A stretch of DNA of 64,000 nt, from assembly GCF_000952855.1 (NCBI RefSeq), contig NZ_JSVU01000010.1, positions 1 to 64,000 of the forward strand, read 5' to 3'. Of this stretch, positions 9,035-17,288 are shown piece by piece; within the stretch, counting starts at the first letter, position 1, and each line of letters opens with the position of its first letter. The notes under the pieces are model-generated. The model was not told the DNA's origin, made no database searches, and worked only from the letters and a program-made list of their open reading frames with translations. The translations under genes were made by a program, and so were the position numbers. The DNA is from Aequorivita vladivostokensis (lineage in GTDB: Bacteria; Bacteroidota; Bacteroidia; Flavobacteriales; Flavobacteriaceae).

Positions 9035-9922
9035 TCTTCTTCGTTTTCTTTCTTGGGTTATTTTTATAATTCCATTCGCAATAACGGTAAGTAGTATTAT
9101 AAGAGCGCCGTAGTAAAATTGCGGACTCATGTTTTCAGAATCGCCCAAAACGATGAGTGCCAAAATAATACCATACACGGGTTCCATATTTATGGTAAGC
9201 ATTACCGTGTAGGGGCTTATCCATTTCATAACCTGAATGGAAGCAATAAAGGCATAAGCGGTACAGGCCGAAGCCAAAATTATGAGATAAATCCAGTCGT
9301 GGACCGAAACAGTAAAAAATTCTGTGTTGAATTTTCCCCCGAAAGCGAGATAAATACTGATGCCGATAACCCCAAAGAGCAATTCATAAAAGGAAATTGC
9401 CGATGCCTTATGCTGCAAGACAAATTTTCCATTGATTACTGAAAAGAGCGCACTTAAAAATGCTGAAATAAGCGCCAAAATAATGCCCAAGGTATAGGAA
9501 GCTTCTACGTCGAAAATTATGTAAAGTCCCACTACCACTATTAGTCCGAACAATACTTCGTATAAAATAATTTTTCTTCCGTAAAGCAAAGGTTCCAAAA
9601 GCGATGCAAAAAATGCTCCCGTGGAAAGCACCGCGAGCGTCACCGAAACATTTGAAGCTTTGATCGCCCCAAAAAAAGTGAGCCAATGCAGGGCAATAAG
9701 AATTCCCGCAAAGCAAAACTTGCCCAGCGTTCTAAGTGAGAACCTTAAATTTTCCTTTTTGAAGATCAAAAAAAGAAAGACGAAACCTGCAGCCAATAAC
9801 ATCCGGTACCAAACCAGCGGAATGGCCTCAAGGGAAATCAACGCGCCCAAAACGGCGGTAAACCCCCAAATAAAAACTATAAAATGAAGGTGCAGGTAAT
9901 TGAGGAGCTTATCGTTTCGCAT
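9020..9922 (-). CDS. EamA/DMT-family permease
   Basis: A 300-residue inner-membrane protein with about ten hydrophobic helices in two EamA halves, the drug/metabolite transporter fold. The N-terminal half starts LHFIVFIWGFTAVLGALISL. The second half includes LLFGVIGISIYLAFGGKF and ends YGALIILLTVIANGIIKI with a basic tail. The substrate cannot be told from sequence; family members export amino acids, metabolites or drugs. The start overlaps the upstream LptG-like gene by 14 nt, indicating translational coupling within the tgt-lptG-eamA unit. Confidence 0.85.
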   Translation of the reverse strand: MRNDKLLNYLHLHFIVFIWGFTAVLGALISLEAIPLVWYRMLLAAGFVFLFLIFKKENLRFSLRTLGKFCFAGILIALHWLTFFGAIKASNVSVTLAVLSTGAFFASLLEPLLYGRKIILYEVLFGLIVVVGLYIIFDVEASYTLGIILALISAFLSALFSVINGKFVLQHKASAISFYELLFGVIGISIYLAFGGKFNTEFFTVSVHDWIYLIILASACTAYAFIASIQVMKWISPYTVMLTINMEPVYGIILALIVLGDSENMSPQFYYGALIILLTVIANGIIKITQERKRRRLHNT

Positions 9923-10988
9923 TTCTTAAAAGATAGATGGCCAATATTCCGAAAATAAAATTTGGAAACCAAGTGGCTACGAAGGGCGAAAAATCACTTT
10001 GCTCTGCCATGGTGCCGAAAATTTTGTCGAAGAAAACAAAAACCATCCCGATACCAATACCAATGGCTAGGTTCAGCCCCATTCCGCCCCGCCTTTTTAC
10101 AGAGGAAACGGCCACGGCGATTATGGTTAGAATATATGCAGAAACCGGCAAACTCCACCGTTTGTACCGGACCACCTCATAACGGTTAATGTATGAAGAT
10201 CCGCGAGCCTTTTCCTTTTTGATGAAATCGTTTAGCTCGGTAAAATTCAATGTTTCGGCAATGTAGGTTACGGGAGTTAAGTCTTCAAGATCAAAAGAAA
10301 AAACGGTATCGAGCTTCGGCTTGCTTTCCAAAACGTCATCGAACTCTCCTATCTTTCTTTTGTTGTAATGAAATAGGGAATAGGTGCTATCCTTTTCGTT
10401 ATATTTTATTTGCGCTGCGGAAATTTTATAGGTCATTTTATTACCCTCAAAATGTTCCAAAGTAAAGTTGCTGCCTATTTTATCGGTTACGTTGAAATAG
10501 CTAACGTAAATATAATCGTTATCATTTATCTGTGTGTAAACATTGCTTTGGTCCCTGTCCTGTTTTCCTTTTTTCAAATAATTATAGGAAAATTCATTGA
10601 AACCCTTGCTGGCCTTCGGTGCCAAATACATACTAAAAACAAGTGCTGCAATGCAAACTATGGTAGCGCCAATTATGTACGGTCGAAGAAAACGATAATA
10701 GGAAACCCCACTACTTAAAAAGGCAATTACTTCGGTATTGTTTGCCAATTTTGAAGTAAACCAAATTACCGAAAGAAACAAAAATAGCGGAAAAAGCAGG
10801 TTAGCAAAGTAAATGGTGAAATTGTACAGATAAATGAGGACCTCCATCAACGGCACCTCGTTTTCCAGAATCTTATCAATTTTCTCCGCGAGATGGACGG
10901 TGATACCGATAGGTATAAAAAGAAGCAAAAGGAGCGAAAAAGTCCCTAAGTATTTCTTTAATATGTACCTATCCAGTATGCTGAGCAT
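9909..10988 (-). CDS. LptF/LptG-family permease (YjgP/YjgQ)
   Basis: A 359-residue inner-membrane component of the Lpt system that extracts lipopolysaccharide and passes it to the periplasmic bridge. It has three N-terminal helices (MLSILDRYILKKYLGTFSLLLLL and on), a periplasmic beta-jellyroll middle (about residues 130-250, with YTQINDNDYIYVSYF), and three C-terminal helices ending FGILAIYLLRNAKR. I cannot decide between LptF and LptG by eye; its length and the RYILKKYL start fit LptG. One base separates it from tgt upstream, and it overlaps the EamA gene downstream. Confidence 0.85.
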   Translation of the reverse strand: MLSILDRYILKKYLGTFSLLLLLFIPIGITVHLAEKIDKILENEVPLMEVLIYLYNFTIYFANLLFPLFLFLSVIWFTSKLANNTEVIAFLSSGVSYYRFLRPYIIGATIVCIAALVFSMYLAPKASKGFNEFSYNYLKKGKQDRDQSNVYTQINDNDYIYVSYFNVTDKIGSNFTLEHFEGNKMTYKISAAQIKYNEKDSTYSLFHYNKRKIGEFDDVLESKPKLDTVFSFDLEDLTPVTYIAETLNFTELNDFIKKEKARGSSYINRYEVVRYKRWSLPVSAYILTIIAVAVSSVKRRGGMGLNLAIGIGIGMVFVFFDKIFGTMAEQSDFSPFVATWFPNFIFGILAIYLLRNAKR

Positions 10989-10989
10989 G

Positions 10990-12120
10990 TTATAGTCTTT
11001 GATCCAGTTTCTTTACCATGCCGGTTTTCCATTCGGCAAAATCACCCGCTAATATATGTCTTCTCGCCTCACGAACCAACCATAAATAAAACCCAAGATT
11101 GTGGATTGTTGCAATTTGTCTTCCCAACATTTCGTTCACGGTAAATAAATGACGGAGATATGCTTTGCTATAATCTGTATCTACCCAAGTAATGCCCATT
11201 GGGTCTATTACCGAAAGATCTGCCTCCCACTTTTTGTTTTTAATGTTGATAATCCCTTCGGAAGTGAAAAGCATTCCATTTCTACCGTTTCTGGTTGGCA
11301 TTACGCAGTCGAACATGTCAATTCCCAAAGCGATGTTTTCCAAAATATTCACTGGCGTACCCACGCCCATTAAGTAACGCGGTTTTTCCTTTGGAAGAAT
11401 TTCAGTCACTACCGCAGTCATTTCGTACATTTTATCAGCGGGTTCGCCCACCGAAAGGCCGCCGATGGCATTGCCCTCCGCTCCTACCGAAGCGATATAT
11501 TCCGCAGATTGTCTTCTTAAATCTTTATACGTACTACCTTGAACAATCGGGAAAAAAGTTTGGCCGTAATCATACTTCAAAGGAGTTTTCTCCAAATGTT
11601 TTATGCAGCGATCCAACCAACGATGCGTCATGTGCATCGATCGCTTAGCGTAATTGTATTCGCAGGGATACGGGGTACATTCGTCAAAAGCCATAATGAT
11701 ATCGGCGCCAATGGTGCGTTGTATCTCCATCACGTTTTCAGGAGTGAAAACGTGGTAACTGCCGTCAATGTGGCTTTTGAACTTTACACCTTCCTCTTTA
11801 ATTTTTCTATTTGCCGAAAGCGAATACACTTGGTAGCCGCCACTATCTGTCAATATATTTCGGTCCCAATTCATAAATTTATGCAGCCCGCCAGCTTTTT
11901 CGAGAACCGGAGTTTGTGGCCGCAAGTATAAATGATAAGTATTCCCAAGAATAATGTCTGGGTTGATGTCTTCCTTCAACTCCCGCTGATGCACGCCCTT
12001 TACGGTACCCACAGTGCCCACAGGCATAAAGATTGGGGTTTCGATTACTCCGTGGTCTGTAGTTATTGTCGAGGCGCGGGCTTGGCTTTGTAAATCTGTG
12101 GCTTCTAATTTAAAGTGCAT
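10990..12120 (-). CDS. tgt: Queuine tRNA-ribosyltransferase lacking zinc cysteines
   Basis: A 376-residue tRNA-guanine transglycosylase that exchanges guanine-34 for preQ1 in GUN-anticodon tRNAs. Active-site segments are present: LTDSGGYQVYSLS near residue 90, AFDECTPYP, GGLSVGEP and FDCVMPTRNGRNG. At the C-terminal zinc site the expected C-x-C-x2-C before NYSRAYL is replaced by MGITWVDTDYSKAYL, so all three cysteines are absent, while the later IHNL histidine remains. Flavobacterial homologues seem to share this, so activity is probably kept by other means. It heads the leftward tgt-lptG-eamA unit. Confidence 0.93.
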   Translation of the reverse strand: MHFKLEATDLQSQARASTITTDHGVIETPIFMPVGTVGTVKGVHQRELKEDINPDIILGNTYHLYLRPQTPVLEKAGGLHKFMNWDRNILTDSGGYQVYSLSANRKIKEEGVKFKSHIDGSYHVFTPENVMEIQRTIGADIIMAFDECTPYPCEYNYAKRSMHMTHRWLDRCIKHLEKTPLKYDYGQTFFPIVQGSTYKDLRRQSAEYIASVGAEGNAIGGLSVGEPADKMYEMTAVVTEILPKEKPRYLMGVGTPVNILENIALGIDMFDCVMPTRNGRNGMLFTSEGIINIKNKKWEADLSVIDPMGITWVDTDYSKAYLRHLFTVNEMLGRQIATIHNLGFYLWLVREARRHILAGDFAEWKTGMVKKLDQRL

Positions 12121-12142
12121 GCAGCAATTTTTATTGAGGGGG

Positions 12143-12150
12143 CAAAGATA
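12143..12150 (-). promoter_or_regulatory. tgt promoter -7 element
   Basis: TATCTTTG on the minus strand followed by GCCCC, about 23 nt before the tgt ATG. No TTG is seen at the expected -33 distance; that region is the short tandem repeat at 12153-12179. Confidence 0.55.
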
Positions 12151-12152
12151 GG

Positions 12153-12320
12153 ATTTACGATTTTAGATTTACGATTTTATATTTATGAATTTTACGGGAC
12201 ATTCAGTGACTGAAGAATATCTTCAAATTTTAAAAAGTTATAATATTTATTACTGACGCCTCCACGCTTCGGTCATCGAGCATCAGGCTTCAAACATCCA
12301 TCATCGCACATCCAAACACC
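12153..12320. repeat. Degenerate mini-repeats in the tgt-transketolase gap
   Basis: The 307-bp gap holds two copies of ATTTACGATTTTA (12153-12165 and 12167-12179, 14-nt period), a decayed third copy, and then a loose series of CATC/CACATCC-type motifs (12260-12320). It has no coding potential. Apart from the two promoters at its ends I see nothing else in it. Confidence 0.6.
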
Positions 12321-12374
12321 CAGCAACAATGTTAACAAAACCCTCAAATCGTTAATAAAAGCCTACATTTCAAC

Positions 12375-12405
12375 TTTGAACCCCTCTTTGAATACCTTAC
12401 TTTTG
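12375..12405 (+). promoter_or_regulatory. Transketolase operon promoter
   Basis: TTTG at 12375-12378, a 19-nt spacer and TACTTTTG at 12398-12405 make a full Bacteroidota promoter. Transcription should begin about 15 nt before the ATG at 12428. Confidence 0.75.
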
Positions 12406-12427
12406 AAACTGAAAATTAAAACACATT

Positions 12428-13273
12428 ATGGCAGATTACAAAGCACTTGAGGATTTGGTGGTTCAGGTCCGACGGGATATTTTACGACAGGTACACAAAG
12501 TAAATTCGGGACATCCCGGGGGGTCTCTTGGCTGTACCGAATTTTTCGTTGCACTATACAATGAACTGATGGAACGAAATGAAAACTTCACCATGGACGG
12601 TATTGGGGAAGATTTATTTTTCCTTTCAAACGGACATATTTCACCTGTTTTTTACAGTGTTTTGGCACGCGCAGGATATTTCCCCGTGGAAGAATTGAAC
12701 ACCTTCCGTCTTTTAAATTCAAGATTGCAGGGACATCCCACTACGCACGAAGGTTTGCCTGGCGTACGTGTAGCTTCGGGGTCTTTGGGACAGGGCATTT
12801 CGGTATCTATTGGAGCGGCACTTACCAAAAAGCTAAACAAAGACAAACACATAGTTTACACTCTTTGCGGCGATGGCGAATTGCAGGAAGGCCAAAACTG
12901 GGAAGCCATAATGTATGCCGCCGGAAATAATGTGGACAATTTGATTGTAACCGTAGATTTAAACGGGCAGCAGATTGATGGTGCTACAAAGAATGTACTT
13001 CCGCTCGGAAATCTGAAAGCCAAGTTTGAAGCTTTCGGCTGGGATGTGATGGATATTGAAAAAGGAAATGACCTAAAAGCCATTGTTACAGGTATGAAAA
13101 AAGCGAAAGAAAAAACAGGTAACGGTAAACCCGTTTGTGTTTTGTTGCATACAGTAATGGGCAATGGCGTTGATTTTATGATGCACACCCACGATTGGCA
13201 CGGAAAAGCGCCAAACGATCAGCAGTTGGAAACAGCGCTTTCACAGAATCCTGTAACCTTGGGAGATTATTAA
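12428..13273 (+). CDS. Transketolase, N-terminal (TPP-binding) subunit
   Basis: A 281-residue protein equal to the first third of transketolase. It contains the pyrophosphate-binding TPP motif GDGELQEGQNWEA with the following NLIVTVDLN, and HKVNSGHPGGSLG plus HPTTHEGLPGVRVASGSLGQG near the substrate channel. With the 317-residue partner encoded 17 nt downstream it would form a two-subunit transketolase of the pentose phosphate pathway. Two-gene transketolases are normal in Bacteroidota and many archaea, so this is not a broken gene. The ATG follows a strong promoter. Confidence 0.94.
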   Translation: MADYKALEDLVVQVRRDILRQVHKVNSGHPGGSLGCTEFFVALYNELMERNENFTMDGIGEDLFFLSNGHISPVFYSVLARAGYFPVEELNTFRLLNSRLQGHPTTHEGLPGVRVASGSLGQGISVSIGAALTKKLNKDKHIVYTLCGDGELQEGQNWEAIMYAAGNNVDNLIVTVDLNGQQIDGATKNVLPLGNLKAKFEAFGWDVMDIEKGNDLKAIVTGMKKAKEKTGNGKPVCVLLHTVMGNGVDFMMHTHDWHGKAPNDQQLETALSQNPVTLGDY

Positions 13274-13290
13274 AATTGAAAATAGTTCAG

Positions 13291-14244
13291 ATGAAAAAAT
13301 ATACAGATACAGGTAAAAAAGATACGCGTTCAGGTTTTGGGGACGGACTCACGGAACTTGGAAAGAAAAACAAAGATGTGGTTGCACTTTGTGCAGACCT
13401 TACGGGTTCGCTTAAAATGGACGAGTTTAAGGATAACCATCCGGAGCGCTTCTTTCAAGTGGGTATAGCCGAAGCAAATATGATAGGCATTGCTGCGGGA
13501 ATGACCATTGGCGGGAAGATTCCCTTCACCGGAACTTTTGCGAATTTTTCTACGGGAAGAGTTTACGACCAGATTCGTCAAAGTGTTGCTTACAGCGGAA
13601 AAAATGTAAAAATTTGTGCCTCGCACGCGGGATTGACCTTAGGTGAGGATGGAGCAACGCACCAAATTCTGGAAGATATCGGGTTGATGAAGATGCTTCC
13701 GGGAATGACGGTTATCAATACCTGCGATTACAACCAAACCAAAGCTGCAACCATTGCAATTGCGGACTCCGAAGGCCCTGTATATTTACGGTTCGGAAGA
13801 CCAAAAGTTGCAAATTTCACTCCTGCCGACCAAAATTTTCAAATAGGAAAAGCAGTTCAATTACAGGAAGGGTATGACGTAACCATTATTGCTACAGGTC
13901 ATTTAGTTTGGGAAGCTTTGCAAGCCGCGGAAACTTTAAACGAAAACGGAATTTCAGCCGATGTTATAAACATTCACACCATAAAACCTTTGGATGATGA
14001 AGCGATTTTAAAAAGCGTTAAAAGAACTGGTTGTGTAGTTACAGCTGAAGAGCACAATTTTCTTGGCGGATTGGGAGAAAGTGTTGCACGTTTACTTTCC
14101 ACCCAGCATCCTGCCCCGCAAGAATTCATTGCCACAAATGACACCTTCGGCGAATCGGGCACCCCGGAACAATTGATGGATAAATACGGTCTAAACGCCA
14201 CCGCTATCGTAAACGCAGTAAAGAAGGTGATTGCACGCAAATAA
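13291..14244 (+). CDS. Transketolase, C-terminal (Pyr plus C) subunit
   Basis: A 317-residue protein with the pyrimidine-binding transketolase domain (RSGFGDGLTELGKKN, ERFFQVGIAEANMIGIAAGM, ASHAGLTLGEDGATHQ) and the C-terminal domain (VVTAEEHNFLGGLGESVA, FGESGTPEQLMDKYG). The catalytic glutamate that activates TPP is in VGIAEANM. The start at 13291 (MKKYTDTGKKDTRSG) is preferred over an in-frame position at 13195 that overlaps the partner gene. A strong bidirectional terminator follows. Confidence 0.94.
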   Translation: MKKYTDTGKKDTRSGFGDGLTELGKKNKDVVALCADLTGSLKMDEFKDNHPERFFQVGIAEANMIGIAAGMTIGGKIPFTGTFANFSTGRVYDQIRQSVAYSGKNVKICASHAGLTLGEDGATHQILEDIGLMKMLPGMTVINTCDYNQTKAATIAIADSEGPVYLRFGRPKVANFTPADQNFQIGKAVQLQEGYDVTIIATGHLVWEALQAAETLNENGISADVINIHTIKPLDDEAILKSVKRTGCVVTAEEHNFLGGLGESVARLLSTQHPAPQEFIATNDTFGESGTPEQLMDKYGLNATAIVNAVKKVIARK

Positions 14245-14272
14245 GACGTAGCCTAAATATTGCGTTTAAATG

Positions 14273-14305
14273 AAAAAGCCCCGCTTAAATAAAGCGGGGC
14301 TTTTT
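14273..14305. terminator. Bidirectional terminator between transketolase and FKBP lipoprotein
   Basis: Perfect 14-bp stem, AAAAAGCCCCGCTT at 14273-14286 pairing with 14292-14305, with a 5-nt loop. The A and T ends let it work for the rightward transketolase operon and for the leftward gene at 14331. Confidence 0.92.
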
Positions 14306-14330
14306 ATATGTTACTTAAAAAGTATTATTT

Positions 14331-15254
14331 CTAAATAGTTGGATCCAAATAATCCGGAGTTCCGTTTCCGTTAGTGTCGGGAAAGGTAAGAACGCCGTTA
14401 ATAATTTCTATTTCAAATTTGGTCAATCTGCCATCTCCATCATCATCATCGTCTAAATAATTTGGAATACCGTCACCGTCCGTATCATCATCCATCAAAT
14501 ATTGGTAGTCAAGATTATTTATATCTTCCATATACGAAGGTATGCCGTCATTATCGTGGTCCGCAACTTCAGATTCAAATAATTCAAACGAAAAAATAAC
14601 CTGTTCATAAGGGTCCAAACCACCGGGAGCGCCAAAATTAAAATATGCCAAGCCAGATGGTATAAAAACCGCCCCAATGCCATAGTTCTCGAAGGTAAGA
14701 GTTCCATCGGGATTGGAAATAATATTGGAAGCGCCCTTAAATTCAATCATTGCCTGTTGCAATCCTCTGATTATGCCTTGTGAACCGGGCGATTCTACCA
14801 AACTAAAACGCACTGGGATAACTGAACTATCAAATAAATCCAAATTCATAAGCCTCCCGTCATAAGTATTGGTGGTATAATCTGAAAAATGGGGCGTTTC
14901 GCCACCGCCTTTACGAACCTCTAGGTAGTATAGTTTATAAACAACACTATTATCCACCACGTCCCTTACTTCTTTGGAAACAACCTGGTCAATCAACGGA
15001 ACGACGGTATCATTTTCAGTCTCGATCTTACCAAATCTTAATTTGAAATTATCCGGATCTGATTGAAATTCCCAATAATTATAATAATGCGTCTGCAGAA
15101 ACTTCTCTATAGAGTCTTGGGCGCGAATTGCCTCTTCACCCCGATCTCTTGGAGGGGGTCCTATTGGTCCATCATCATCATCTTTTTTACAGGAAACCGT
15201 AACAGCAAGGATTACAATTAAAAGCGCAAAGGCGTATTTTATTTTTATCATCAT
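14331..15254 (-). CDS. Lipoprotein with FKBP-type isomerase domain and calcium-type repeats
   Basis: A 307-residue lipoprotein with signal peptide and lipobox TVSC (Cys22), followed by an acidic linker (KKDDDDG). The central region (residues about 105-225) resembles an FKBP peptidyl-prolyl isomerase: GETPHFSDYTTNTYDGRL, GIIRGLQQAMIEFK, FIPSGLAYFNFG and the final VIFSFELFE strand. The C-terminus has three DxDxDG-type repeats (DHDNDGIPSYMED, DTDGDGIPNYLDDDDDGDG, DTNGNGTPDYLD) like thrombospondin type-3 calcium loops. It is probably a surface or periplasmic folding factor. Related FKBP lipoproteins include GldI of gliding motility, but the added calcium repeats argue for a separate subfamily. 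Confidence 0.82.
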   Translation of the reverse strand: MMIKIKYAFALLIVILAVTVSCKKDDDDGPIGPPPRDRGEEAIRAQDSIEKFLQTHYYNYWEFQSDPDNFKLRFGKIETENDTVVPLIDQVVSKEVRDVVDNSVVYKLYYLEVRKGGGETPHFSDYTTNTYDGRLMNLDLFDSSVIPVRFSLVESPGSQGIIRGLQQAMIEFKGASNIISNPDGTLTFENYGIGAVFIPSGLAYFNFGAPGGLDPYEQVIFSFELFESEVADHDNDGIPSYMEDINNLDYQYLMDDDTDGDGIPNYLDDDDDGDGRLTKFEIEIINGVLTFPDTNGNGTPDYLDPTI

Positions 15255-15331
15255 TAATTTTTTGTGGGCGCAAGATACAATTTTCCGTTATTTTTGCACC
15301 TTACATTAACGTTGTTTTGGGCATTATAATT

Positions 15332-15718
15332 ATGAGGATTGATAAATATTTATGGGCGGTTCGATATTTAAAAACCAGAAACATGGCTACCCAAGCGTGC
15401 AAAAAAGGCGCTGTACGTGTGAACGGGAATATTGTGAAACCTTCCAGAGACGTTTATCCCGGAGATGCCATTAACCTTCGGAAAAATCAAATCAACTACC
15501 AGCTTGAGGTGCTGGATCTCCCCGAAAGCAGGGTTGGCGCGAAGTTGGTGGATTTGTACAGAAAAGATACCACACCCAAAGAAGCATTTGAAACTAATGA
15601 AATGCTGCAATACGCAAAAACTTATTATCGCAAAAAAGGCGTTGGCCGCCCAACTAAGAAAGATCGCAGGGATCTGGATGATTTTACTGAAATCACCGAA
15701 GATGAAACAGACGCGTAA
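15332..15718 (+). CDS. S4-domain RNA-binding protein (Hsp15-like)
   Basis: A 128-residue protein with an N-terminal S4 fold: MRIDKYLWAVRYLKTRNMATQACKKGAVRVNG. E. coli Hsp15 (HslR) rescues stalled 50S subunits carrying peptidyl-tRNA; the equivalent role here is inferred. A basic stretch KKGVGRPTKKDRRDLDDF matches the family tail. The ATG at 15332 follows a TATTTTTGCACC promoter-like box at 15289-15296. The next gene starts 23 nt later on the same strand. Confidence 0.88.
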   Translation: MRIDKYLWAVRYLKTRNMATQACKKGAVRVNGNIVKPSRDVYPGDAINLRKNQINYQLEVLDLPESRVGAKLVDLYRKDTTPKEAFETNEMLQYAKTYYRKKGVGRPTKKDRRDLDDFTEITEDETDA

Positions 15719-15741
15719 CAACCATATTTAAAATAGAGCAG

Positions 15742-16245
15742 ATGCAAGAAATAAACACCGTTATTCTCGATAAAAAACAGATTGCGCATAAAATAAAAAG
15801 AATTGCCTATCAAATCTACGAAACCAACGTTGATGAAACGGAAGTAGTAATTGCGGGCATACAAACGAATGGGTTCCTTCTAGCAAAAAAGTTAAAGATA
15901 GAGGTTGAAAAAATTTCCCCCATAAAGGTGATGCTCTGCGAAGTAGTAATTGATAAAAAAAATCCAACTCGACCAATCGAAACTTCACTGAAGCAAGAAG
16001 AATACAAAAATAAATCGCTCCTTTTGGTAGATGACGTACTACACTCGGGAACCACTTTGATATATGGAGTAAAGCATTTTCTAGAAGTTCCGCTAAAACA
16101 ATTTAAAACTGCTGTTCTCGTGGATCGCAATCATAAAAAATATCCTGTAAAGGCAGATTTTAAGGGAATTTCTCTTTCCACTTCCTTAAATGAAAATGTC
16201 TCCGTGATTTTTGAGAAGAATAATGACAGGGCCGTACTAGAATAA
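15742..16245 (+). CDS. Phosphoribosyltransferase family protein
   Basis: A 167-residue type-I PRTase-like protein. The PRPP loop LLLVDDVLHSGTTLIYG is clear at about residues 94-110. The N-terminal part (KRIAYQIYETNVDETEVVIAGIQTNGFLLA) resembles the PyrR/hypoxanthine group. Its nucleobase substrate cannot be assigned. It shares a direction with the S4 gene, and its last nine bases overlap the end of aroK on the other strand. Confidence 0.8.
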   Translation: MQEINTVILDKKQIAHKIKRIAYQIYETNVDETEVVIAGIQTNGFLLAKKLKIEVEKISPIKVMLCEVVIDKKNPTRPIETSLKQEEYKNKSLLLVDDVLHSGTTLIYGVKHFLEVPLKQFKTAVLVDRNHKKYPVKADFKGISLSTSLNENVSVIFEKNNDRAVLE

Positions 16246-16758
16246 TCCAGCTATAATATTTTCCACAATCTTATCGGTATTCTCCTCACCGGCTTCCACT
16301 GTCATATGGGCTTGGTTGTAATAAAATGCCCTCTCAAAAAGATGTTTTCTTATAAAATCTTCCAATACCTCCTCTGAATTTAGATGCGCCAGAAGAGGCC
16401 TTCCATCCTTTTCATCATACAGCCGTCTAACCAGTGTGGGAATTGGCGCTTTTAGATATATTGAAATAACCTTGCTAGTCTTTAATATCACCTCCATCGC
16501 ATCTCCGTAACAGGGGGTGCCCCCACCAGTTGCTAAAACAAAACTGTCAGCCTGTTGAAGTAAGTTTTTTAAAATTTGATTTTCCACCCTTCGGAAATAG
16601 ATTTCTCCTTTTTTCGCGAATATTTCTGAGACAGATGATCCTTCTGCTTTTTCAATTTCGGAATCCATATCTTTAAATGGAAGCTGGAGTGCTGAAGCTA
16701 ATTTTTTTCCAACGGATGACTTTCCGCTTCCCATATATCCCATCAAAATTATTTTCAT
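16237..16758 (-). CDS. aroK: Shikimate kinase
   Basis: A 173-residue P-loop kinase that phosphorylates shikimate at the 3-hydroxyl in aromatic amino acid synthesis. Walker A is LMGYMGSGKSSVGKKLA at the N-terminus. The shikimate-binding Asp of DMDSEIEK, the EIFAKKGEIYFRRVE segment and the ATGGGTP loop all match the family, as does the RPLL lid region. It overlaps the convergent phosphoribosyltransferase gene by 9 nt. Confidence 0.94.
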   Translation of the reverse strand: MKIILMGYMGSGKSSVGKKLASALQLPFKDMDSEIEKAEGSSVSEIFAKKGEIYFRRVENQILKNLLQQADSFVLATGGGTPCYGDAMEVILKTSKVISIYLKAPIPTLVRRLYDEKDGRPLLAHLNSEEVLEDFIRKHLFERAFYYNQAHMTVEAGEENTDKIVENIIAGLF

Positions 16759-16915
16759 AGATTTTCAAATTACGAAATTCACATATTTTGGCATAATTAG
16801 CATCAATACTTTATGAATTTTTTATTCAAACTAAAATTTTAGAGAAAAAATATCATTTGTGAGGCCCTGTATTTCAAAGGTTTTGAATTTTCCTCAAATT
16901 TAATTCATTTTCGTT

Positions 16916-16946
16916 TTGAAAATTTAATTTAATGATAGTATATTTG
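16916..16946 (+). promoter_or_regulatory. tRNA-Lys promoter
   Basis: TTG at 16916-16918, a 20-nt spacer and TATATTTG at 16939-16946, followed by CACCCGC. Box and discriminator are identical to the rRNA promoter P1 at 253-271. Confidence 0.82.
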
Positions 16947-16962
16947 CACCCGCATTAAGGAA

Positions 16963-17035
16963 GACCTGGTAGCTCAGTTGGTAGAGCACCTCCCTTTTAA
17001 GGAGGTGGTCCTGGGTTCGAGCCCCAGCCAGGTCA
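16963..17035 (+). tRNA. tRNA-Lys (anticodon TTT)
   Basis: A 73-nt cloverleaf. The acceptor GACCTGG pairs with CCAGGTC, the D arm is AGCTCAGTTGGTAGAGC, the anticodon stem is CCTCC/GGAGG with loop CTTTTAA (anticodon TTT), and the T arm is CTGGG-TTCGAGC-CCCAG. The 3' CCA is not encoded. Confidence 0.97.
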
Positions 17036-17036
17036 C

Positions 17037-17068
17037 AAAAAGTTAAGCCTTTGGTTTAACTTTTTTTG
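17037..17068 (+). terminator. Terminator after tRNA-Lys
   Basis: A 13-bp stem (17037-17049 with 17053-17065, one G-T pair) with a TTT loop, running into seven T. It directly follows the tRNA 3' end. Confidence 0.8.
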
Positions 17069-17104
17069 TTTTAGTTCTTTTATACTTTAATGAACTAAGT
17101 ATCC

Positions 17105-17187
17105 ACCCGGGTGCTGGAATTGGTAGACAGGCATGGTTGAGGGCCATGTGTCCTTTGGGCGTGTGGGTTCAAGTCCCATCCCGGGTA
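17105..17187 (+). tRNA. tRNA-Leu (anticodon GAG)
   Basis: An 83-nt class II tRNA with long variable arm. The acceptor ACCCGGG pairs with CCCGGGT, the anticodon arm is CATGG-TTGAGGG-CCATG (anticodon GAG), and the T arm is GTGGG-TTCAAGT-CCCAT. It lies after the tRNA-Lys terminator; I could not find a clean separate promoter. The 3' CCA is not encoded. Confidence 0.95.
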
Positions 17188-17288
17188 CATTTTTTAAAGA
17201 ATAACTTTAAACGGTTCTAAAAGTATAATTCTGGACTTGTAGAATTAAAATTTCCCTCAAATAGTATTTTTCTACTGCTGTAAAATGT

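Noticed and set aside
12153-12320. CRISPR array or tandem-repeat locus
   Set aside because: The repeats are short (13 nt), only two are exact, and there are no regular spacers or cas genes.
12428-14244. Transketolase broken by a frameshift
   Set aside because: The two genes have separate starts 17 nt apart and complete domains; two-subunit transketolases are normal in this phylum.
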